Positions 7,901 to 11,983 of a stretch of 13,436 nucleotides of DNA are shown here, one piece after another. Under the pieces are notes generated by a model that did not search any database, was not told the origin of the DNA, and saw only the letters and a list, made by a program, of their open reading frames with translations. The DNA comes from Paracoccaceae bacterium (GTDB lineage: Bacteria > Pseudomonadota > Alphaproteobacteria > Rhodobacterales > Rhodobacteraceae), in the NCBI GenBank assembly GCA_024304875.1, contig JAMWZF010000048.1:1-13436 (forward strand), read 5' to 3'. The position numbers were made by a program, and so were the translations under genes. Every line of letters starts with the position of its first letter. The first letter of the stretch is position 1.

Positions 7901-7994
7901 CGTGGTCGAGGAAGCCAAGGCCAACCTCGCCCTCCGGCAGGAAGAAGAGGCGCAGCTGCGCGCTGCCCTCGCCCGGTTGAACGAGATCGGCTGA
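4914..7994 (+). CDS. valS: Valyl-tRNA synthetase
   Basis: This class I aminoacyl-tRNA synthetase charges tRNA-Val in the cytoplasm and is essential. The protein has 1026 residues. The catalytic motif is HVGH (52-55) within PPPNVTGALHVGH, and the second is KMSKT (671-675). The CP1 editing domain lies between them with YISIATTRPETMLGD (242-256) and GSGAVKITGAHDFNDY (302-317). CISRQLWWGHQIP (503-515) and DTWFSSGLW (597-605) return to the catalytic core. The anticodon-binding domain follows (about 745-900), and a C-terminal coiled-coil arm (about 958-1025) is rich in Glu, Lys and Ala. It is longer than E. coli ValRS (about 950 residues); an Ala/Pro/Glu-rich stretch at about 410-440 is part of the extra length. 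It is divergent from the CoxL-like gene, with 213 bp between starts. No T-box or tRNA gene is visible. The stop codon overlaps a hairpin. Identification is certain. Confidence 0.98.
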   Translation: MAMDKTFNAAEAEARITETWEKAGAFAAGANASRDETFCIMLPPPNVTGALHVGHAFNHTLMDILTRWHRMRGFDTLWQPGQDHAGIATQLQVEKKLMAEEGKRRTDLSREEFLAKVWEWKTEKGGTIIEQMKRLGSSCDWSRNAFTMSGAPGAPAGNEGNFHDAVIRVFVDMYDKGLIYRGKRLVNWDPHFETAISDLEVENIEVAGHMWHFKYPLAGGATYTYVEKDEEGNVLFEEERDYISIATTRPETMLGDGAVAVHPSDERYAPIVGKLCEIPVGPKEHRRLIPIITDEYPDPTFGSGAVKITGAHDFNDYQVAKRGGIPMYRLMDTRGHMRADGAPYVEAAATALAVANGDQSLTEAEADALNLVPDHLRGLDRFEARAKVVEEITSEGLAVMTVSTDPRLGKAAAKAPVAPEEGGEDRVEEQQLVPLVEAKPIMQPFGDRSKVVIEPMLTDQWFVDAEKVVGPALDAVRDGRTKIMPESGEKTYFHWLENIEPWCISRQLWWGHQIPVWYIPGEEDWFPICAPTEEEALQRARDMSPPDTEFRIVADYQEAADILKEQIGLMDTQDEGAIRSFDGPMQVPMFREPDVLDTWFSSGLWTFGTLGWPEQTPELAKYHPTSVLITGQDILFFWVARMMMQSLTVTGEVPFHTVYLHQLVRDEKGKKMSKTTGNVIDPLEIVDEYGADALRMTNASMAAIGGVLKLSVDKIKGYRNFTTKLWNAVRFAEMNGVWEGHATGPRPEATQTVNRWIMGETARTRVAVDAALTDYRFNDAANGLYAFVWGQVCDWYVELSKPLLMDGTDAEKAETQKVMAWVLDQCMIMLHPIMPFVTEELWGLTGSRPKLLAHADWPTVGDEVADAEADREMGWVTAFIEEVRSVRAQMNVPAGLYVPVLQIESDEAARTAYGRNAAMIKRLARIEDPVEAAEAPKGALTIPTPGATFALPLADIIDVEAEKARISKVLGKLEKEIGGLQGRLNNPKFAGSAPEDVVEEAKANLALRQEEEAQLRAALARLNEIG

Positions 7995-8015
7995 AGGCGG
8001 GCCGCGCCCCGCCTT
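7994..8015 (+). terminator. Hairpin at the valS stop, possible terminator without T-run
   Basis: AAGGCGGG (7994-8001) pairs perfectly with CCCGCCTT (8008-8015) around the loop CCGCGC. It starts on the last base of the valS TGA. The 3' side continues TTACGG, with no U-tract, so Rho-independent termination would be weak at best. The first 17 bases recur exactly at 9942-9958. Confidence 0.4.
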
Positions 8016-8065
8016 ACGGATGCAATGCCCAGCCGTCCCGCGCGGTGCGGCCGGACTCCGGAAGA

Positions 8066-8130
8066 TGAGTATTTGGGCCAGCCCGAGATGAGAAGCGCGT
8101 CCTGCTGCTTCGGGCTGGTCCAAATACTCA
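8066..8130. repeat. 21-bp inverted pair of the CCAAATACTC intergenic repeat
   Basis: The left arm (8066-8086) starts TGAGTATTTGGGCC and the right arm (8110-8130) ends GGTCCAAATACTCA. They pair over 21 bp, the single mismatch being G-T, which is a wobble pair in plus-strand RNA. The 23-base loop is 8087-8109. The repeat unit extends into the loop on both sides (GAGAAGC; GCTGCTTC), so this is two oppositely oriented copies of the element at 4811-4840. It lies between valS and the DUF1992 gene. No T-run adjoins it. Function is unknown: a transcript-stabilising or terminating hairpin, or a mobile repeat, are both possible. Confidence 0.75.
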
Positions 8131-8139
8131 ATTCCAACC

Positions 8140-8168
8140 TTGACCACCCGCGCCTCCGCCGGGATCCT
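8140..8168 (+). promoter_or_regulatory. Candidate promoter of the DUF1992 gene
   Basis: TTGACC (8140-8145) is a good -35 box. The sequence 17 bases on, GATCCT (8163-8168), is a poor -10. It sits directly after the inverted repeat and about 50 bases before the ATG at 8219. Confidence 0.25.
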
Positions 8169-8218
8169 CCGAGCCCGTAAGGCGTGGCTTGCCGCGCCCT
8201 CCCTGACAGGATGTCGCC

Positions 8219-8536
8219 ATGAGCCACGCCCTTCGCCGTCTGGCCGAACAGCAGATCGACAAGGCGATGGAGGAGGGCGTCTTCGACAACCTGCCGGGCG
8301 CGGGCAAGCCCCTGCCCCGCCGCCTGCCGGACGGGGTCGATCCGATGACCGAGGCGGGGTTTCGGCTGATGTCCGAGGCCAGGGTCCTGCCGCGCGAGGT
8401 ACAGCTCAAGCGCGAGCTGGTCGCCGCTACCGTGGCCCTGCAGGAGGCCCGCGACGCGGACGCCCGGCGCGCGGCGATGGAATGGATCGCCAAGGCCGAG
8501 CTGGCCTACAACCTCGCGATGGAGCGGCGGCGCTGA
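8219..8536 (+). CDS. DUF1992 (DnaJ-homologue C28 conserved domain) protein
   Basis: A 105-residue protein that is almost entirely the DUF1992 domain. The N-terminal LAEQQIDKAMEEGVFDNLPGAGKPL (8-32) is the family hallmark, followed by a mostly helical, charged region ending in ERRR. E. coli YhdN and the conserved part of eukaryotic DNAJC28 belong to the same family; the biochemical role is not established. There is no J domain, signal peptide or membrane segment. The length is normal for stand-alone bacterial members. ATG at 8219 has AGGA 7 bases upstream. It lies 224 bp after valS, beyond the inverted repeat, and 40 bp before the HisC-like gene on the same strand. That gene has its own promoter-like motif, so joint transcription is uncertain. 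Confidence 0.88.
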   Translation: MSHALRRLAEQQIDKAMEEGVFDNLPGAGKPLPRRLPDGVDPMTEAGFRLMSEARVLPREVQLKRELVAATVALQEARDADARRAAMEWIAKAELAYNLAMERRR

Positions 8537-8540
8537 GGCC

Positions 8541-8568
8541 TTGCCCCCCGGCGCGCGCCTGCCATAGT
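8541..8568 (+). promoter_or_regulatory. Candidate leaderless-type promoter of the HisC-like gene
   Basis: TTGCCC (8541-8546) and CATAGT (8563-8568) are separated by 16 bases. Only 8 bases lie between the -10 box and the ATG at 8577, so transcription would start at or next to the start codon. This agrees with the absence of any Shine-Dalgarno sequence there. Confidence 0.45.
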
Positions 8569-8576
8569 CCGCGCCC

Positions 8577-9695
8577 ATGAAAGACGATCCCCGCCTGACC
8601 CCGCTTGTCGCCGCCCTGCCCGCCACCGTGCCCTTCGTCGGGCCCGAGGCGCAGGAGCGCGCCCTCGGCCGCCCCTTCGCCGCCCGCATCGGCGCGAACG
8701 AGAGCGTCTTCGGCCCCTCGCCCAAGGCGATCCGCGCGATGCAGGAGGCGGCGGCCGAGGCCTGGAAATATCCCGACTCGCATTCCCACGAGTTGCGCGA
8801 GGCCCTGGCGGCCCATCATCGCATCGACCCCGGACACATCCTCGTCGGGGAGGGGATCGACGGGCTGCTCGGGCTGCTCGTGCGCCTGACGGTGACGGAA
8901 GGCACGCCCGTCGTCACCTCGGACGGCGCCTATCCGACATTCAACTACCACGTGGCGGGCTTTGGCGGCGTCCTGCACAAGGTCGCCTATACCGCCGACC
9001 ACGAGGATCCCGAGCGGCTGATCGCCAGGGGGCGCGACGTCGGGGCGAGGCTGATCTACCTGACCAACCCCGACAACCCGATGGGAACCTGGCACGACGG
9101 GCCGACCGTTGCCCGTACCATCGCGCAGGTGCCGGAGGGCAGCCTTCTGGTTCTGGACGAGGCCTACATCGACTGCGCGCCGGAGGGGACCGCGCCGCCG
9201 CTGGACCCCGAGGATACCCGCGTCATCCGCATGCGCACCTTTTCCAAGGCCTATGGCCTGGCCGGCGCCCGGGTCGGCTATGCCATCGGGCCGAAACCGC
9301 TGATCGCGGCCTTCGACCGGGTCCGCAACCACTTCGGCATGACCCGGATGGGCCAGGCCGGGGCGCTGGCGGCGCTGAAGGACCAGACCTACCTGCGCGA
9401 GACCGCCCTGAAGATCGCCGCCGCGCGGGACCGGATCGCCGAGATCGGCAAGGCCAACGGTTTGAGCCCGATCCCCTCGGCCGCGAATTTCGTGGCCCTG
9501 GACTGCGGCGGCGAGGGCGCCCTTGCGCGGGCGGTGCTGACCGGCCTCGTCTCGCGCGGGGTGTTCGTGCGGATGCCCTTCGTCGCGCCGCAGGACCGAT
9601 GCATCCGCGTCTCCTGCGGGACAGAGGCCGATCTGGCCGCCTTCGCCGCCGCCCTGCCCGAGGCGCTGGCAGCGGCACGGGCAGAAATGGGGTGA
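8577..9695 (+). CDS. HisC-like class I/II PLP-dependent aminotransferase
   Basis: A 372-residue fold-type I aminotransferase closest in pattern to histidinol-phosphate aminotransferase. Visible are ANESVFGPSPKA (40-51), the PLP-contacting NPDNP (164-168, Asn164), VLDEAY (192-197, Asp194 and Tyr197), TFSKAYGLAGARVGY (221-235, Schiff-base Lys224 and phosphate-binding Arg232), and IRVSCGT (343-349, Arg344 for the substrate carboxylate). These align one for one with the E. coli HisC active site. No other his gene is nearby, and Rhodobacterales often carry several HisC-like paralogues. It may therefore act on histidinol phosphate, aromatic amino acids or another substrate. CobD-type decarboxylase is less likely, as no cobalamin genes are present. 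ATG at 8577 has no Shine-Dalgarno but a promoter-like motif just upstream. The fold and PLP chemistry are secure; the substrate is not. Confidence 0.9.
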   Translation: MKDDPRLTPLVAALPATVPFVGPEAQERALGRPFAARIGANESVFGPSPKAIRAMQEAAAEAWKYPDSHSHELREALAAHHRIDPGHILVGEGIDGLLGLLVRLTVTEGTPVVTSDGAYPTFNYHVAGFGGVLHKVAYTADHEDPERLIARGRDVGARLIYLTNPDNPMGTWHDGPTVARTIAQVPEGSLLVLDEAYIDCAPEGTAPPLDPEDTRVIRMRTFSKAYGLAGARVGYAIGPKPLIAAFDRVRNHFGMTRMGQAGALAALKDQTYLRETALKIAAARDRIAEIGKANGLSPIPSAANFVALDCGGEGALARAVLTGLVSRGVFVRMPFVAPQDRCIRVSCGTEADLAAFAAALPEALAAARAEMG

Positions 9696-9749
9696 AATCC
9701 CGGCCACGGGCGCTACTCTGGCATCTGTGACAGCGGGGAAAGAAGACCG

Positions 9750-9929
9750 ATGGACGAGCGCCAGCCACCGGGACGCGTGGAGGATTTCACCGACGCCTTC
9801 CTGGTGTCCTTCGGGGTGGTCGTCTTCATCGGGTTCTTCGCCATCATGGCGGTGCTGGGCTGGCTCTGGGTCGGCGTCGTGGCGCTTGGCGCGGACAGGC
9901 TGATCCAGGGCTTCGGCCGCCGGGCCTGA
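9750..9929 (+). CDS. Small membrane protein of unknown function, 59 residues
   Basis: A short open frame in the gap after the HisC-like gene, starting ATG at 9750 and ending TGA at 9927-9929. A purine-rich GGGGAAAGAAG lies just upstream. The N-terminus is polar and acidic (MDERQPPGRVEDFTDAF), followed by about 32 uninterrupted hydrophobic residues (17-48), either one long helix or a tight pair. The tail is basic (ADRLIQGFGRRA), which by the positive-inside rule would be cytoplasmic. Clean hydrophobic periodicity, a plausible ribosome site and a fit to the intergenic space argue that it is real. I do not recognise the family. It lies 54 bp after the aminotransferase and 44 bp before the phosphatase, all on one strand. 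Confidence 0.7.
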   Translation: MDERQPPGRVEDFTDAFLVSFGVVVFIGFFAIMAVLGWLWVGVVALGADRLIQGFGRRA

Positions 9930-9936
9930 GCGAGGC

Positions 9937-9965
9937 TTGCCAAGGCGGGCCGCGCCCCTTACCTG
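9937..9965 (+). promoter_or_regulatory. Candidate short-leader promoter of the phosphatase gene
   Basis: TTGCCA (9937-9942) is followed 17 bases later by TACCTG (9960-9965), or 16 bases later by TTACCT, ending 8-9 bases before the ATG at 9974. The arrangement matches the motifs before 8577 and 11984. The -10 box is weak. No Shine-Dalgarno precedes this ATG. Confidence 0.3.
9942..9958 (+). repeat. 17-base direct repeat of the valS stop hairpin sequence
   Basis: AAGGCGGGCCGCGCCCC is identical to 7994-8010, and both copies continue to TTAC (the valS copy after an extra GCC, which completes its hairpin). Here it fills the spacer of a candidate promoter. The identity is exact; in such G+C-rich DNA shared origin is likely but not certain. 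Confidence 0.5.
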
Positions 9966-9973
9966 CCGGTCCC

Positions 9974-10687
9974 ATGACCGACCGCCCCTCCCCGAAACTC
10001 AGCAAGTCCAAGGCTCACAAGCTCGAGCACCGACTGAAGGTCTGGCTGGGCAACGATCTGTCCACGCCGCGAGGCCGGCGGCGGGCCTGGTGGGCGGCCC
10101 AGCTTCTCGACCATGCCCTGCTGCGCACCTTCTGGCACAATTTCGCCGAGGTCGCGCCGGGGGTCTATCGGGCGAACCACCCGGATCTGAAGGCCCTCGC
10201 CCGCTACAAGGCCCTCGGGATCAAGACGATCCTGACCCTGCGCGGCCGGCACGCCAGCGCCGTCGACGCCTTCGAGGCCGAGGCCTGCGAGCAGTTGGGC
10301 CTGGAGTTCCGCGCCGTGAACCTGTCGGCCCGGGACCTGCGGCCGCGGCGGGACTACCTCGCCCTTCTCGACGCCTTCGAGACGGTGGACCGGCCCGTCC
10401 TGTTCCACTGCAAGTCGGGCGCCGACCGCACGGGCCTCGCCGCCGCCTTCTACCTGATCGCCCACGAGGGCAAGACGGTGGCCGAGGTCCGCGACCAGCT
10501 GTCCTGGCGGTTCCTGCACTCGCGCCGGTCGGCGACGGGGGTGCTGGACCACATGCTGGAGGCCTACGGCCGCACCGGCGAGGCGGTGGGCATGGACCTG
10601 CGGACCTGGCTGACCGAGGTCTACGACCGCGAAGCCCTGACCGCCGAGTTCAGGTCGACCCCCTGGATCAGGCGGCCGCTGCGATAG
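9974..10687 (+). CDS. Tyrosine/dual-specificity phosphatase family protein
   Basis: A 237-residue cysteine-dependent phosphatase. The P-loop is HCKSGADRT (145-153), matching HCxxGxxRT with nucleophile Cys146 and Arg152. NLSARDLRP (116-124) supplies a plausible general acid, Asp121. Before this, VAPGVYRANHPD (60-71) and LGIKTILTLRG (81-91) are the usual N-terminal strands of the prokaryotic DSP/PTP family, the branch also found fused to NAD kinase in some organisms. The N-terminus is very basic (about ten Lys/Arg in the first 37 residues). No signal peptide or membrane segment is seen, so it is probably cytoplasmic. The substrate, protein or small molecule, is unknown. ATG at 9974 lacks a Shine-Dalgarno; the preceding motif suggests a very short leader. 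The 3' end overlaps the convergent class V aminotransferase gene by 20 bp. Confidence 0.88.
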   Translation: MTDRPSPKLSKSKAHKLEHRLKVWLGNDLSTPRGRRRAWWAAQLLDHALLRTFWHNFAEVAPGVYRANHPDLKALARYKALGIKTILTLRGRHASAVDAFEAEACEQLGLEFRAVNLSARDLRPRRDYLALLDAFETVDRPVLFHCKSGADRTGLAAAFYLIAHEGKTVAEVRDQLSWRFLHSRRSATGVLDHMLEAYGRTGEAVGMDLRTWLTEVYDREALTAEFRSTPWIRRPLR

Positions 10688-11852
10688 CCCCGGTCGCCGC
10701 CTCGACGGCGCCGGACCCGTGCGGGATCTCGAGTGCCTTCAGCGCAGCGTCGATCACCGCCAGAACGCCGAGCACCATGTGCGCGTTGACGTGCCCCATG
10801 TGGCCGATGCGGAAGTAGTCCTCTTCCGGTGTCCGCCCCAGCCCGATGCCGAGGGTCACGCCGGCCTTGGCCTTGACCCAGTCCTGGATCGCCTGTCCCG
10901 CTCCGTCGGGCGCGCAGACGGCGGTGACGGCACAGCTGCGGTGCGCCGGGTCGGCGATGTTGGCCCGGATCGGGCCGCCCTGCCCCCAGGCGTCCAGCGC
11001 GGCCCAGACGGCACCGGCCAGACCCCTGTGCCGGGCCCAGACGGCCTCGAGCCCCTCGTCCAGGATCATGCCGAGCGCGGCGTGCAGCCCGTAGATGTGA
11101 TGCGTGGGCGCGGTGCCGTTGAAGTGCCGGTAGTAGCGTTCGGGGTTCGCCCGGGGCCGCCAGTCGTAGTTGCGGGTGACGCATTTCGCCGTCGCCTGCG
11201 CCGCCGCCGCCCTGGAATTGAACCACACGAAGCCGAGGCCCGGCGGCGTCATCAGTCCCTTCTGGCTGGCGGTGATCATCACGTCGGCGCCGAAGGCGTC
11301 CATCTCGAACCGGTCGCAGCCGAGCGAGGCGATGCAGTCGACCATGAGAAGCGCGGGATGGCCCGCGCCGTCGATCAGGGCCCGCACGGCGGCGACGTCG
11401 TTCAGCACGCTGGAGGCGGTGTCGACGTGGACCATGAGCACGGCCCTGATCCGACCGACGGTGTCGGCGGCGAGGGTCTCCTCCACCCGGCCGAGGTCGA
11501 CGGTGCCGGCGAAGCCGAACTCCAGCGTCTCCACCTCGATCCCCATGCCTTCGGCCGTGTCGCCCCAGCCCTGGCAGAACCGGCCGGTGCCGAGCACCAG
11601 CACCCTGTCGCCGGGCGAGCAGACGTTGGCCAGCGCCGCCTCCCAGGTGCCGTGGCCGTTGGCGATGTACATGGCGACGTCGCCCTGCGTGCCGGCCAGC
11701 ACCTTGAGGTCGCGCACGCAGGCACGGGTGACGTCGACCAACTCGCCCGTGTAGATGTTCGGCGCCGTCCGGTGCATGGTCCGCAGGACCTCTTCGGGCA
11801 TGACCGAAGGTCCGGGGATGGCAAGGTAGTGGCGGCCGTTGGCGAATGTCAT
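10668..11852 (-). CDS. Class V PLP-dependent aminotransferase, alanine/serine-glyoxylate type
   Basis: A 394-residue class V aminotransferase. The N-terminus YLAIPGPSVMPEEVL (9-23) is the family opening. GNGHGTWEAAL-like ANGHGTWEAAL (64-74) binds PLP phosphate, MVDCIASLGC (170-179) holds Asp172, and ITASQKGLMTPPG (193-205) holds the Schiff-base Lys198. FRIGHMGHVN (347-356) carries the carboxylate-binding Arg348. The family transfers amino groups from alanine, serine or aspartate to glyoxylate, making glycine; the donor cannot be fixed here. The C-terminus ends in an Ala-rich tail (about 379-394) beyond the usual core. ATG at 11852 has GGAG 7 bases upstream, partly inside a 5-bp hairpin (CCGGT/ACCGG), and a good promoter. 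It stands alone on the minus strand, divergent from the ABC exporter and overlapping the phosphatase gene at its 3' end. Confidence 0.92.
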   Translation of the reverse strand: MTFANGRHYLAIPGPSVMPEEVLRTMHRTAPNIYTGELVDVTRACVRDLKVLAGTQGDVAMYIANGHGTWEAALANVCSPGDRVLVLGTGRFCQGWGDTAEGMGIEVETLEFGFAGTVDLGRVEETLAADTVGRIRAVLMVHVDTASSVLNDVAAVRALIDGAGHPALLMVDCIASLGCDRFEMDAFGADVMITASQKGLMTPPGLGFVWFNSRAAAAQATAKCVTRNYDWRPRANPERYYRHFNGTAPTHHIYGLHAALGMILDEGLEAVWARHRGLAGAVWAALDAWGQGGPIRANIADPAHRSCAVTAVCAPDGAGQAIQDWVKAKAGVTLGIGLGRTPEEDYFRIGHMGHVNAHMVLGVLAVIDAALKALEIPHGSGAVEAATGAIAAAA

Positions 11853-11879
11853 GGGAAGGCTCCGGTTCTGGACCGGGGG

Positions 11880-11907
11880 ACACTAGCCAGCCGCGAGGCG
11901 GGGTCAA
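11880..11907 (-). promoter_or_regulatory. Candidate sigma-70 promoter of the class V aminotransferase gene
   Basis: On the minus strand TTGACC (11907-11902) and TAGTGT (11885-11880) are separated by 16 bases, giving a leader of about 20 bases with a Shine-Dalgarno. This is the best consensus match in the window. Confidence 0.5.
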
Positions 11908-11945
11908 TCGGGGGCGATGACAGGCCGCGCAGACGCGCCCCGTCC

Positions 11946-11974
11946 TTGCCCTCCCCTTGCCTATTCGCCATAGC
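11946..11974 (+). promoter_or_regulatory. Candidate leaderless-type promoter of the ABC exporter gene
   Basis: TTGCCC (11946-11951) and CATAGC (11969-11974) are separated by 17 bases. The -10 box ends 9 bases before the ATG at 11984, so the leader would be at most a few bases. No Shine-Dalgarno is present. It closely resembles the motif at 8541-8568. Confidence 0.45.
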
Positions 11975-11983
11975 TCGGGCGTC

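Noticed and set aside
4701..8147. The minus-strand CoxL-like frame stays open for another 3.4 kb upstream, antisense to valS.
   Set aside because: The upstream translation is low-complexity and matches no family. The real start at 4700 has a strong ribosome site and the family N-terminus. The openness follows from G/C-biased codons in valS.
8537..8576. Histidine-type attenuator or leader peptide before the HisC-like gene.
   Set aside because: The gap is only 40 bases, with no His codon run and no room for alternative hairpins.
8427..9707. 426-residue minus-strand open frame.
   Set aside because: It is the antisense shadow of the HisC-like aminotransferase, whose active-site residues are all present on the plus strand.
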